Source: an uncultured Roseovarius sp.
GTDB lineage: Bacteria > Pseudomonadota > Alphaproteobacteria > Rhodobacterales > Rhodobacteraceae
Length of the DNA stretch: 59,024 nucleotides
Assembly (NCBI RefSeq): GCF_913054395.1
Contig: NZ_CAJXIP010000003.1
Span: 1-59,024 of the forward strand
Reading direction: 5' to 3'
Below are positions 36,743 to 45,387 of this stretch, piece by piece. Every line of letters starts with the position of its first letter. Within the stretch, counting starts at the first letter, position 1. The notes beneath the pieces are model-generated. The model was not told the origin of the DNA. It was given only the letters and a program-made list of their open reading frames with translations, and did not search any database. Made by a program: the position numbers and the translations under genes.

Positions 36743-38377
36743 CTATTTCGCTTCTGCGACGGAGGGGTCGTGCAAGACGATCCGGTGGGGCGCGTCCGCC
36801 GGGCGCTCGATCATATGGCGGACCGGCACCGGGCCGGTCGCGGTGATCCTTCGGCCGGTTGCATCAAACCGCATGTCCCCCTCCGGTCCCTGGCGCATCC
36901 AGCCCTGCAACGCGCCTGCTGAATCATAGTGATAGAGATCGCGCCAATCGCCCTGCGGAAAGAGAACCGGATCAGCATAACCGCCTTGTGGCGGCCGCAG
37001 ATCGCGGCTTTCAATGCGCAGCGCGCCATCGGGGCCGGGGCCATATCGGCGCGTCTCGTGCCGGGGCAGCAGGATTGAGATCAGGGCAGGGGCGCTGTCC
37101 TGCGCACCGCTTTGGGCAAAGACGCCGATATCCACCCGGTTCGAGCGGATATCGGGATGACCCGGCACCGGGCGTGGCAATTGCCAGTCCAGTGTGATCC
37201 GGGCATGCAGGCCCCGGTTGTCCAGCGGTTCGATCCGGGTGCGCGCCGGATCACCCCGCAGGACACGCCAGATGAATGTCGGCGCATGACCGTTCGGATC
37301 GCGTGTGGCCTCGGCCGAAACGATCATGCTGCGGCGATAGGCATGGCTGCGCCAGATCCGGGCGATGGCGGCGGGCGTATCAAAAAGCCGCTCGCTCAGC
37401 CCCTCGCCAAAATAGTCGATGCCCTCGGTGGCGTCCTCTTCGGACAGCACCGCCAGCCGCACCATCGGCGGCACCGTCGCGGGCGTCAGTGCATTGGCCA
37501 GCTGCACCATGCGCATCAGGTTGATCTGATCTCGGGGAATCACCGACGGGTGCGCCAGTCCCGACAGGTAAGCGGCGCGGCTGCGCACCGCCGCGAGACT
37601 GCGGCGCAGGACCATCTGCACCGTCGGGGCCAAAAGCTGGTTTTGGTGCAGGAAGGCCTTGGTCTCGGGGCGGAACGCCGCGAGGATCATGGCAAGCGCT
37701 TCCAGATGGGGCTGATCCGAGCCTGACGAGCCCTGCGAAATCACGAAATAAGGCGTATTGGCCGGGATCAGGTCACCATGTTCCGGGTCATGGTCGCGGT
37801 GCTCGGGATAGACGTGAATCTGCCCGGCCAGATAGTTCTGATAGAGATGCTGGGCGCCACCGGGCTGGCCGAGGGCCAGGCGCGGCAAAGAGCGCCAGAG
37901 CGCCCCGTACTTGACCGCGGTAGAGGAGTTGCCGATAAGCGGCGCCTCAAAAAGGACCGGCCCGGCCAAGCCGTAATCAATCCCGGCTTTGCGCGCCTCT
38001 GCGTCATAGGCCACATGGGTAAGTTGCGGATGCGCCTCGGGCGGCAAAAGCGAATGACCGCGATCGCGGTTTTCATAAAGATCGCCGTGATTGCCCGCTG
38101 CCCGCCCTTCAAAGGCCAGCTTCCAGAGCAGGCGATGCCCCGCCTCACGCGCCTTGGGGCCCAGCACCGGCGCGCTGCTTTCCGGGAATGCAATCCGCGC
38201 CGAGAGCCGCCCGCCCGACCTGCCGCGCACCAGCGCCGACAGCCGCACAAGGACCGTGCCAGCCTGCGCCAGCATCTGATCCGCCCCACCTTTGACCTGA
38301 GACAAGGCGGCGCCGGGCACGAGCCCCAGCCCGGCCAGGCACCGGAGCAGCTTGCGTCGAGAAAAGCCAGGGACCAT
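36743..38377 (-). CDS. Large exported protein of unknown function with Tat-like signal
   Basis: A 544-residue protein from the ATG at 38377. The N-terminus has SRRKLLRCLAGLGLVPGAALS, a twin-arginine-like signal with a hydrophobic stretch. The body has no domain I recognise but contains conserved-looking blocks: GNHGDLYENRDRGHS (about residue 92), IGNSSTAVKYGALWRS (about 147), VYPEHRDHDPEHGD (about 190), YFVISQGSSGSDQ (about 208) and, in the C-terminal part, a beta-rich region ending near HRIVLHDPSV. Several of these carry histidine and aspartate residues that could bind metal, and a secreted hydrolase or lyase is one possibility, but this is speculation. It lies between two VPLPA-CTERM genes. 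A start at 38461 would add 28 unlikely residues. Confidence 0.75.
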   Translation of the reverse strand: MVPGFSRRKLLRCLAGLGLVPGAALSQVKGGADQMLAQAGTVLVRLSALVRGRSGGRLSARIAFPESSAPVLGPKAREAGHRLLWKLAFEGRAAGNHGDLYENRDRGHSLLPPEAHPQLTHVAYDAEARKAGIDYGLAGPVLFEAPLIGNSSTAVKYGALWRSLPRLALGQPGGAQHLYQNYLAGQIHVYPEHRDHDPEHGDLIPANTPYFVISQGSSGSDQPHLEALAMILAAFRPETKAFLHQNQLLAPTVQMVLRRSLAAVRSRAAYLSGLAHPSVIPRDQINLMRMVQLANALTPATVPPMVRLAVLSEEDATEGIDYFGEGLSERLFDTPAAIARIWRSHAYRRSMIVSAEATRDPNGHAPTFIWRVLRGDPARTRIEPLDNRGLHARITLDWQLPRPVPGHPDIRSNRVDIGVFAQSGAQDSAPALISILLPRHETRRYGPGPDGALRIESRDLRPPQGGYADPVLFPQGDWRDLYHYDSAGALQGWMRQGPEGDMRFDATGRRITATGPVPVRHMIERPADAPHRIVLHDPSVAEAK

Positions 38378-38662
38378 CAGCCAGATCAAACCCCGAAAAC
38401 CAGGAGCACCGCTTGCGGTGGCGCATATTACATCCTGACGGAAAAGCATCTTTAGATGCAAGTTCAGAGATCACATCACAGCAGACCGGTCCACGCCACG
38501 GGCCTGTGCCATCCGGCACCGCCCGGCAGACGCCCCGTTTGAATTGTGGCAAAATTATGGAACGAAAATTTGACTCAGGGGGGAGCGATCCCGTAAAGGT
38601 TTAATGACCGCAATAAATTTTCGGATAAGGCCCGCTTGCGGTTTTTGGTTTTGGAGCACGTC

Positions 38663-39259
38663 ATGTTTAAGAAAATGATAACACTCTCCGCTTTTGTCGC
38701 CCTCTTTGCCGGGGCCTCGAATGCGGCTGTGGTTTTCGAAGACGATTTTTCAAGTTACGGCGCCACCACGGAACTGAATGCAGACAGCGCGTTCTTCGGG
38801 GGGAATTGGGCCGTCAGCGGCGGAACGGTCGACTATCTTGTCGAGGGAAGTGATTTCGGAAATCTGTGTGTCGGGGGCGGCAGCTGCATCGACTTGGATG
38901 GCTCAACCAATGACGCCGGGCTGTTTTCCAGCATCTCATTTGCCGCAGGCAGCTATGTCCTTGACCTGAGCCTTTTCGGCAGCGGTCGCGGCTCGACCGA
39001 ATCCGTGACGATTTCGCTTGGCAACTGGAGCACAACCATCGGTTCGATCGGTTCGACGGATGACGCGTCCGGCTCCTGGGCCTTCTCTACGGATGGCGGG
39101 GCCCTGACGTTCCAGAACGCGGGCGGCGACAATATTGGCGCGATCCTTTCGGACGTGACACTTTCGGCGGTGCCCCTGCCTGCAGGTTTGCCGCTTCTTG
39201 CAACGGGCCTCGGCCTGATCGGCCTGATTGGCCGCCGACGCAAGGCAACTAAAGCCTGA
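38663..39259 (+). CDS. VPLPA-CTERM sorting domain protein
   Basis: A 198-residue secreted protein starting at the ATG at 38663 after a tttggag ribosome-binding site. Signal peptide LSAFVALFAGASNA, then a jelly-roll-like body (VVFEDDFSSYG is the start seen in many PEP-CTERM proteins with LamG-like folds; two cysteines in LCVGGGSC), and the C-terminal VPLPAGL, helix PLLATGLGLIGLIG and tail RRRKATKA. The third exosortase substrate here. It diverges from the large exported protein across about 285 bases that must contain both promoters. Confidence 0.9.
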   Translation: MFKKMITLSAFVALFAGASNAAVVFEDDFSSYGATTELNADSAFFGGNWAVSGGTVDYLVEGSDFGNLCVGGGSCIDLDGSTNDAGLFSSISFAAGSYVLDLSLFGSGRGSTESVTISLGNWSTTIGSIGSTDDASGSWAFSTDGGALTFQNAGGDNIGAILSDVTLSAVPLPAGLPLLATGLGLIGLIGRRRKATKA

Positions 39260-39334
39260 GCTGAAATTCAGAACTGATCAGGTCGTTCGATCGTCGCGCG
39301 GGCGCAGGGCCCGCTTGTCACAAGAGCGCCTTTT

Positions 39335-39358
39335 GCAGGCCCGCCGGAACGGGCCTGC
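39335..39358. other. GC-rich inverted repeat after the VPLPA-CTERM gene
   Basis: A perfect 9-bp stem (gcaggcccg / cgggcctgc) with a 6-base loop, 75 bases after the stop codon, between convergent genes. There is no T run on either strand, so it is not a standard intrinsic terminator. Confidence 0.5.
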
Positions 39359-39422
39359 GCTGACCTTGCGGAAAATCTGACGGTTCGAGCGGACGCGGGT
39401 CGGCCCCGTGCCCGGACAGGCC

Positions 39423-40424
39423 TCAAAGGTCATAATACCCGCGATACCATTCCACGAAGCGCTTTACGCCGGTCTCGACATCCGTGGTCATCTCAACCCC
39501 GGTGAGGTCGCGCAAAAGCCGGGTTTCGGCCCAGGTGGCGGGCACATCGCCGGGCTGCATGCCCATCATGTTTTTCCGGGCCTCGCGTCCGATCGCCTTT
39601 TCGATGGCTTGGATGAAATCCATCAGGGCCACCGGCTGGCTGGCGCCGATATTGACGCTGCGGAATGGCGCCACCGGGCTCAGGCTGTCGTGATCCCCGA
39701 CGGGAACGTGCCCGGGGGGGCACTCGGCCAATCCGAGGATCGCAGTGACGAGATCGTCGATATAGGTAAAGTCGCGCCGCATCTCGCCGTTGTTATAGAC
39801 GTCGATGGGGTCGTCCTTCAAAATCGCGCGGGTAAATTTGAAATAGGCCATATCCGGGCGGCCCCAAGGGCCATAGACGGTAAAGAACCGGAACATGGTG
39901 ATCGGCAACCCGTAGAGATGCGCATAGGAATGCGCCATCGCCTCATTGGCCTTTTTGGTGGCCGCATAAAACGACATCTGGGTGTCGACCTTATCCGTTT
40001 CGCGATAGGGCATTTGCGGGTTCGCGCCATAAACCGAGCTTGTCGAGGCCATCAGCATATGCGCCGGCGGACAGGCGCGGGCGGCTTCAATCAGCTCGTA
40101 GGTGCCGATCAGGTTGGCCTCAAGGTAATCGCGCGGGGCCTCGATCGAATGGCGCACACCGGCCTGGGCGGCAAGATGGATCACCCGGTCGGGGCGGTGT
40201 TCCCCAAAGACCTCCATCAAAAGGCCGGGCTGTTCCAGCTTGCCACGCACCGGCACAAAGGCCGCATGCGCCAGCAATTGATCAAGCCGGTGCTGTTTCA
40301 GCACCGGATCGTAATAGGCGTTGAGGGAATCAAGGCCAACCACCTGCCATCCCGCGTCCAGCAGGCGCAGGCTCAGGTGATATCCGATAAAGCCGGCCGC
40401 GCCGGTAACAAGAGCAGTTTTCAT
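39423..40424 (-). CDS. UDP-glucuronate 4-epimerase-like SDR enzyme
   Basis: A 333-residue extended short-chain dehydrogenase. TGAAGFIGYHL is the NAD-binding motif, MLMASTSSVYG and SFYAATKKANEAM carry the catalytic Ser and Tyr-x3-Lys, and FTVYGPWGRPDMAYF is the diagnostic block of UDP-glucuronate 4-epimerases (LpsL/CapI type). The product, UDP-galacturonate, would feed the EPS. The ATG at 40424 gives the standard start; an upstream one at 40445 is possible. Nothing follows it on the same strand for almost 4 kb, and the EPS theme stops to its right. Confidence 0.9.
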   Translation of the reverse strand: MKTALVTGAAGFIGYHLSLRLLDAGWQVVGLDSLNAYYDPVLKQHRLDQLLAHAAFVPVRGKLEQPGLLMEVFGEHRPDRVIHLAAQAGVRHSIEAPRDYLEANLIGTYELIEAARACPPAHMLMASTSSVYGANPQMPYRETDKVDTQMSFYAATKKANEAMAHSYAHLYGLPITMFRFFTVYGPWGRPDMAYFKFTRAILKDDPIDVYNNGEMRRDFTYIDDLVTAILGLAECPPGHVPVGDHDSLSPVAPFRSVNIGASQPVALMDFIQAIEKAIGREARKNMMGMQPGDVPATWAETRLLRDLTGVEMTTDVETGVKRFVEWYRGYYDL

Positions 40425-40501
40425 AGGTACGCTGGTAGTCATCACATGCCGCCGGTGTCAAACGCTTCCCCGCCCCGGCAGGGTGCTTCGCTGTTTTCCA
40501 A

Positions 40502-40780
40502 GGTGCATATCTGTGCGAGCATTACGCAGGCGAAATCCATGTCTCGACCGGGATGTCCACCGGTGGCGATATAGTAGAACTGGTCAGGTTCTACGCCGAG
40601 CGCGGTCGCGCGAAGGATCTGGTGGTCTAGGGCTGTACCTCCGGCTATCCGGTGGCTTTCGAGGATGTCTGCCTGTTTGAAATCCGCAACCCGATGGAAA
40701 AGTTCGGCGCCACCGTCAAAGGCATCTGGTTCTCCGGTCACCATCTGGGCATTGCCGCAGATGTGGCGGCCCTAGCCGTG
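40502..40780 (+). pseudogene. Fragment of a NeuB-like nonulosonate synthase
   Basis: In one plus-strand frame the segment reads LCEHYAGEIHVSTGMST, then ERGRAKDLVV, a TAG stop (40628), then GCTSGYPVAFEDVCLFE and GIWFSGHHLGIAADVAALA. STGM, CTS-YP, EDV and SGH-xGI are successive conserved blocks of N-acetylneuraminate synthase-type enzymes. The stop replaces a position where a tryptophan (tgg) would need only one base change. The fragment covers roughly the middle third of a NeuB protein; both ends are missing and the frame runs on into unrelated residues to a TGA at 40823. It shows that a sialic-acid-like sugar pathway once lay here or was nearby in the donor DNA. Confidence 0.7.
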
Positions 40781-40825
40781 GAACAGGTGCGGCGCGACAA
40801 GCGGAAATGGGTCAGGCAAGCCTGA

Positions 40826-41331
40826 GGACAGGCTGCTGAGCGGCGTGTTAGACAAGCTGTACCAGAGGCTGATGCGGTATGACCCGCTGCGGCGCGCGCA
40901 GTGGTTCTATAAATCCGAGCCCACCGGGTTTGCGCCCCTCACAGGAGAGACGCAAACCTGTCCGGCGTGAGCCGCTCTTTGCGCAGGCGCCCGTGCTCTA
41001 TTGCAGCACGTGCGGCCTGGGCTTTGTGCCCCGGATGGGCAGGGCTCTGTCCGGGATCGCTCGCAGCGCCGCGAGGCGCGGGCGATGAGCGTGATGGCGA
41101 TGGAGGCCGGGCGCGTGCAGCCCGAGCCGGAGATGCTCGAGCGGGAAGCGGCTGTGCCGAAAGAATGGGAGGAGGCGCTCGATCGGCAGGAGGATTTTAT
41201 CGAGGAGTTGTTAGGACCATTGGCATGACATAACCGCGCATACTCTTTTCTAAAGCGGTGGGTATCACAATGAACCTCAAGCAAACCGAGCCGGCGCCGC
41301 AATATGTTGCCCATTCCGGCCCAAGGAAAAG
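40826..41331. other. Degenerate region without an intact gene
   Basis: About 500 GC-rich bases. Short readable segments occur on the plus strand (for example LDKLYQRLMRYDPLRRAQW at about 40851 and KEWEEALDRQEDFIEELL near 41161-41214) but lie in different frames and match no family I can name. They look like gene debris next to the NeuB fragment, at the left border of the catabolic island. Confidence 0.45.
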
Positions 41332-41720
41332 TTAAAGTTCAGCTGTCAGGAACTGTGCACGACCCATGCCAAAGGACCAGTCACTCTCCGAGACCGTTAT
41401 TATGTTAACCACCAGGTCCTGGGGGGCGATGCTACAGTTAGCTACAGACGCTCGGCAGCCAAGGCGTAGAATTTCTTGCGCGCGGCCAGCGATCGGGGTG
41501 TTGAGGTTATTTGGACGACGACATCGTTGCTGCGGTCGAAACCCAAGCCGACGTCCTGAATTATCATCAAGTGCGGCTCGTGCTCGGTGATGATCTGAAA
41601 TCGATCGCGCACCGATAGGGAAAAGGCTTCTACCGCGCAATTGTGTAAGACGTCGGCAATCAAACGCAGCTCCTTACGACCACGCCCTTTGATCACGTCG
41701 ATTCTAACCAGGGGCCTCAA
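41332..41720 (-). pseudogene. Frameshifted 4-oxalocrotonate-tautomerase-like gene
   Basis: The minus strand after the aldolase gene encodes PLVRIDVIKGRGRKELRL, RFQIITEHEPHLMIIQD and FYALAAERL, then hits a TAG. Another frame continues with IAPQDLVVNIITVSESDWS and FGMGRAQFLTAEL, the standard end of a tautomerase-family protein of about 130 residues. One missing base near 41440 explains the break. The only start that fits is TTG at 41720, overlapping the aldolase stop, which places the usually N-terminal catalytic proline third (Met-Arg-Pro). The gene is therefore doubly doubtful as an enzyme. Tautomerases of this type act next to hydratase and aldolase in meta-cleavage pathways. Confidence 0.75.
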
Positions 41721-42469
41721 ACGCGATCCTTCAGCCCGCGCTTGAGTGCCGCCATGTCTACATCCCGCGCAATGAAGGTCGCGCCGGCCTTCGCCACAGC
41801 GTCGCAGAAGCTGAGGTCGAGCGAGAGAAACCCGGCCGGTTTGCCAGCCTTCACGATCCGCGCCACGGCTTCGAGCGTGGCGGATATAACCTCTGGATGT
41901 GAGGCCTCTCCCGGATGGCCGAGGGCGGCGGCGAGGTCGGCAGGGCCGACAAAGACCGCATCCACACCCGGAACGGCACAAATTTCTTCGATGTTGTCCA
42001 GAGCCTGAAGGGTCTCGACCTGAACGATCAGCGCGATTTCTCTCCGAGCGGCCTTGTGATAGCCGGGGATGGAGGCGAAGCGTGTGGCTCGCGTCAGGCC
42101 TGATACACCCCGGATGCCTTCGGGAGGGTAAGTCACGGCGGATACAGCCGCCCGTGCCTCTTCCGCAGTGTTGACCATCGGGATCAGGACCGACTGGGCG
42201 CCGAGGTCGAGTAGCTTTTTGATCTCGGCCGGGTTGTTCGACCCGGGGCGCACGACCGGCGAGACGGGGTAGGGCGCCACGGCCTGAAGCAGTGGCAGGA
42301 CCGTCAGCGGATCAAGCGCCGAATGTTCCGTGTCGAAGAGCATCCAGTCGAATCCCTGCGCGGCGCAAAGCTCGGCCACCAACGTGTCGTTGACCGTGGC
42401 CCATAGCCCATGCTGAAGCCGCTTTTCTGCCAGACCCGCCTTGAAGGCGTTGCGTGTCAGATCCGTCAT
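41717..42469 (-). CDS. HpcH/HpaI-family class II aldolase
   Basis: A 250-residue (beta/alpha)8 aldolase that splits 2-keto acids such as 4-hydroxy-2-oxoheptanedioate to pyruvate and an aldehyde. FDWMLFDTEHSALDP is the opening signature, GAQSVLIPMVNTAEEA follows, ALIVQVETLQALDN supplies the metal glutamate, and DAVFVGPADLAAALG the metal aspartate and substrate loop. It lies 28 bases downstream of the hydratase gene on the same strand, and the pair matches the last two steps of the homoprotocatechuate-type meta pathway. The exact substrate cannot be decided because no ring-cleavage gene is present. Confidence 0.9.
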   Translation of the reverse strand: MTDLTRNAFKAGLAEKRLQHGLWATVNDTLVAELCAAQGFDWMLFDTEHSALDPLTVLPLLQAVAPYPVSPVVRPGSNNPAEIKKLLDLGAQSVLIPMVNTAEEARAAVSAVTYPPEGIRGVSGLTRATRFASIPGYHKAARREIALIVQVETLQALDNIEEICAVPGVDAVFVGPADLAAALGHPGEASHPEVISATLEAVARIVKAGKPAGFLSLDLSFCDAVAKAGATFIARDVDMAALKRGLKDRV

Positions 42470-42497
42470 ATTCGTGCCCTTCCTGCGCCGTGCGTGC

Positions 42498-43280
42498 CTA
42501 TTCGAAGCTCACCCCAATGGACCCGAGCGAACCGTAATCGGCGAAGACCACGTCGCCCGACGCTATATCGATCGGCCGAGTGAAGGACCCGCCCAGGACG
42601 ATGTCGCCCTTCTTCAGTCCGTCGCCCTGATCGGCGAGCTTGTTGACCAGCCAGGCGACGCCTGCCGCCGGGTGGCCCATGATAGCGGCAGAGACGCCGC
42701 TTTCCTCGATCACGCCGTTCTTCGACAGTGTGGCGGCCTGCCAGCGCAGGTCGATATCGAGGGGGCGCACGATCCGCCCGCCCAGGACAATCGCCCCATA
42801 GGCGGCATTGTCGGAAATGGTGTCGACGATAGCGCGGGGTACTTCGGTGCGATAGTCGATGATCTCGAGTGCCGGGCTGACATAGTCGGTGGCGGCCAGA
42901 ATGTCATGCATCTGGCAGCCGCAGCCTGCGAGATCCCGCCCCATCACGAAGGCCAGTTCCGTTTCCAGCCTGGGCTTGATGAAGGTACCCGCAGCGATGC
43001 GAGCACCGTCGTGATACAGGCTGTCGTCGAGTATGACGCCGTAGTCCGGTTCGGTCATATTCGAGGCCATTTGCATCGCACGAGAGGTCAAGCCGATCTT
43101 GCGGCCGATCACCCTAGCCCCCCGCTCGGAGCGGCCCCTGGTCCAGCGGCGCTGCACATCATAGGCGTCCTCGAGCGTCATGTCTGGCCATTGCTTCGAC
43201 AGCTGAACGCAGGGCACGCGGGTTCTTTCGGCGTCGAGGATCGCGTCGGCTGCGGCCTGTCTTTGTTCGTCGCTGAGCAT
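42498..43280 (-). CDS. 2-oxo-hept-3-ene-1,7-dioate hydratase (HpcG/HpaH-like)
   Basis: A 260-residue hydratase of the fumarylacetoacetate-hydrolase-like group. [29 protein letters not shown] (metal ligand glutamates), ALEIIDYRT and [18 protein letters not shown] are its characteristic blocks. It adds water to a 2-oxo-alkenedioate and gives the substrate of the aldolase encoded next. It follows the IclR gene after 18 bases, so IclR, hydratase and aldolase form one transcript with the TRAP genes upstream on the same strand. Confidence 0.9.
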   Translation of the reverse strand: MLSDEQRQAAADAILDAERTRVPCVQLSKQWPDMTLEDAYDVQRRWTRGRSERGARVIGRKIGLTSRAMQMASNMTEPDYGVILDDSLYHDGARIAAGTFIKPRLETELAFVMGRDLAGCGCQMHDILAATDYVSPALEIIDYRTEVPRAIVDTISDNAAYGAIVLGGRIVRPLDIDLRWQAATLSKNGVIEESGVSAAIMGHPAAGVAWLVNKLADQGDGLKKGDIVLGGSFTRPIDIASGDVVFADYGSLGSIGVSFE

Positions 43281-43298
43281 GTGGGGTCCTCTCTGATG

Positions 43299-44099
43299 TC
43301 AGGTTCTTTTGGGCAGTGTCAGGCCGAAGCCGAGACTGCGTGACAATTCGTTGGCCGCACCTTTGAGTGCGCTAACGAGTTTCTCGCCGGGCTTGGACGG
43401 CAGGGCGGAGTTCAGCCCAACGACGGCAAGCGCGCCTGCCAGCATCTCGTCATGGCCGAAGACCGGGACGGCGACGGCGTTGATGCCGACGAACAGCTGA
43501 CTGGGGGCGGCGGCCCAGCCCTGCGTACGGACGTCGTCAAGTTCGGCCGAAAGCGTGGCAGGATCAGTGATCGTCGCCTTGGTCACTGCGGGCAGGTCGC
43601 GGTCGAGAAAACCCTTGCGCCATTCCGCCGGACCGAACGCGAGCCCGACTTTACCCTGTGCGCCGGAGTTGAGCGGAAAGCGCGATCCCGCGCGCAGGCC
43701 CATTTCGAGCGGCGCGGGGGGAACTACGAAGTCCAGCACGACAAAATCTTCTGACGTGAAGGTCGACAGCACGACGGTCAGCTGCACCGCTTCGCTGAGC
43801 CGGGTCATGATCGGCCGAGCGCGCCGCGTGAGACTAAAATGTGCCTGCGTGTCATGGGCCAGAAGATACAGCCCCCAGCCCGCACGATAGCTATCGTTGG
43901 CGGGATCCTGTTCGAGGTAGCCTAGGTCGCGCAGGGTGGTGAGATAGCGATGAACCTTGGCCTTGGGCATCCCGATCTCCCGCGCCAACTGGCTAACCCC
44001 GATGCCCTCGTCGCGCCGCGACAGCGTTTCCAGGATCATGATACCCGTGGCGAGTGTCTGAAGTCCGTTCTGGGGCGGGTTCCGGCCGTCTTCTGTCAA
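43299..44099 (-). CDS. IclR-family transcriptional regulator
   Basis: A 266-residue regulator. The N-terminal winged helix-turn-helix is clear (GVSQLAREIGMPKAKVHRYLT, about residues 35-55), and the C-terminal effector-binding domain covers about 95-260 (LDFVVPPAPLEMGLRAGSRF, PSQLFVGINAVAVPVFG). IclR proteins commonly control aromatic or small-acid catabolic operons in response to a pathway acid. Here it lies inside the operon, between the TRAP permease and hydratase genes, and is expected to control the whole cluster. The four-base gap to the permease gene suggests one mRNA. Confidence 0.9.
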   Translation of the reverse strand: MTEDGRNPPQNGLQTLATGIMILETLSRRDEGIGVSQLAREIGMPKAKVHRYLTTLRDLGYLEQDPANDSYRAGWGLYLLAHDTQAHFSLTRRARPIMTRLSEAVQLTVVLSTFTSEDFVVLDFVVPPAPLEMGLRAGSRFPLNSGAQGKVGLAFGPAEWRKGFLDRDLPAVTKATITDPATLSAELDDVRTQGWAAAPSQLFVGINAVAVPVFGHDEMLAGALAVVGLNSALPSKPGEKLVSALKGAANELSRSLGFGLTLPKRT

Positions 44100-44103
44100 T
44101 AAA

Positions 44104-45387
44104 CTATCCTCCGTAGCCTGCCAGTCTAGGCAGGAAGGTCACAAGATCCGGCACGAAGGTTATCAGAAGCAGGACCAGAATACAGACGGCAAGTTGCGGG
44201 AGCGCGGCGGCACTGACCCGGCCGAGCGGCTCTTTTGAGATGGCGCAGACGATGAAGAGACACAGGCCCACCGGCGGTGTCGACAGGCCGATGACAAGGT
44301 TGAGCACGATGACCACACCGAAGTGGATCGGGTCCAATCCCAGTTCCGCGCCAAGTGGCATGAGGATCGGCACCGTTAGGATCAGCGCTCCGATTGGTTC
44401 GAGAAAGGCGCCGAGAACAAGTAGCGCCATAGTGACGGCGAGCAGGATCAAAGTCGGGTTGTCGGTGATCGACAGAATCCATCCCAGCACCTGGTCGGGA
44501 ATGCGACCGATGGAGAAGACGAAGGACACGATGGAAGCCATGGCCACCACCAGCAGCACAGCCGAGGTGGTCAGCGCTGAATCGTACATCGCCCGCGTGA
44601 AGTTCTGCCAGGTCAGCGTTCGGTAGACGAAGGCCGCAATCACCAGCGCATAGGCGGAGGCGACGGCCGCGGCTTCGGTTGGCGTGAAGACACCGCCGAG
44701 GATACCGCCGAGGATGATAAGCGGCAGCATCAGGACGGGCAGCGCGCCACCGGTCGCCCGGACCCCTTCACGAAGGGTCACGGGGTCGGCGCGCGGATAT
44801 CCCCGGCGGTGCGCGATCACCAGCGCATAGGCCATCAGGCCGAGCGCCATCAGGATGCCGGGCACGATTGATGCGAGGAACAGCGCGGCGACGGAATTGC
44901 CCGACAGGACTGCGTAGACGATCATGGCAATTGAGGGCGGGATGATCGGGCCGATGACGGAACTGACGGCGGTGATTGCGGCCGAGAAGGTGAGTGAATA
45001 CCCCGCCCTGTGCATGCCAGGTATCAGCACGGTGCCCAGGGCGGCGCTGTCGGCGGCGGCCGAACCTGACACCCCAGCGAAGAGCGTCGAAGCCAGCACG
45101 TTCACCAGCGCCAATCCGCCGCGCAGGCGTCCGACGATGATCTCGCAGAAGCTGATGATGCGGTCTGTGATAGCCCCTGCATTCATCAAGTTGCCCGCAA
45201 GGATGAAGAGGGGCACGGTCAGCAGAACGAACTGGTCGACGCCGGCGATGATCCGTTGCGGGAAGGCCACCAGCAAATGCATTTGTCCAGTCACCAGGAT
45301 GTATCCAAGCGAAGCCAACGCCAGCACCATTGTGATCGGCACGCCTATCACTAGGAATACAAGGAAAGACAAGCTGAATACGTTCAT
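44104..45387 (-). CDS. dctM: TRAP transporter large permease (DctM)
   Basis: A 427-residue membrane protein with about 12 helices. FILAGNLMNAGAITDRII, GVSGSAAADSAALGTVLIP, GPIIPPSIAMIVYA and GGVFTPTEAAAVASAYALV are the DctM signature blocks. It is the sodium-driven large subunit that takes an organic acid delivered by DctP. The ATG at 45387 overlaps the end of the small subunit gene by four bases, so the two are coupled. A longer in-frame reading to 45564 has unlikely residues and overlaps dctQ. Confidence 0.93.
   Translation of the reverse strand: MNVFSLSFLVFLVIGVPITMVLALASLGYILVTGQMHLLVAFPQRIIAGVDQFVLLTVPLFILAGNLMNAGAITDRIISFCEIIVGRLRGGLALVNVLASTLFAGVSGSAAADSAALGTVLIPGMHRAGYSLTFSAAITAVSSVIGPIIPPSIAMIVYAVLSGNSVAALFLASIVPGILMALGLMAYALVIAHRRGYPRADPVTLREGVRATGGALPVLMLPLIILGGILGGVFTPTEAAAVASAYALVIAAFVYRTLTWQNFTRAMYDSALTTSAVLLVVAMASIVSFVFSIGRIPDQVLGWILSITDNPTLILLAVTMALLVLGAFLEPIGALILTVPILMPLGAELGLDPIHFGVVIVLNLVIGLSTPPVGLCLFIVCAISKEPLGRVSAAALPQLAVCILVLLLITFVPDLVTFLPRLAGYGG

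Noticed and set aside
36462..36929. A 155-codon plus-strand frame running into the large exported protein gene
   Set aside because: No ribosome-binding site, no domain, and the second half is antisense to a long coding gene.
39335..39358. Intrinsic terminator between the VPLPA-CTERM and epimerase genes
   Set aside because: A good stem exists but no T run follows on either strand, so it is listed only as an inverted repeat.
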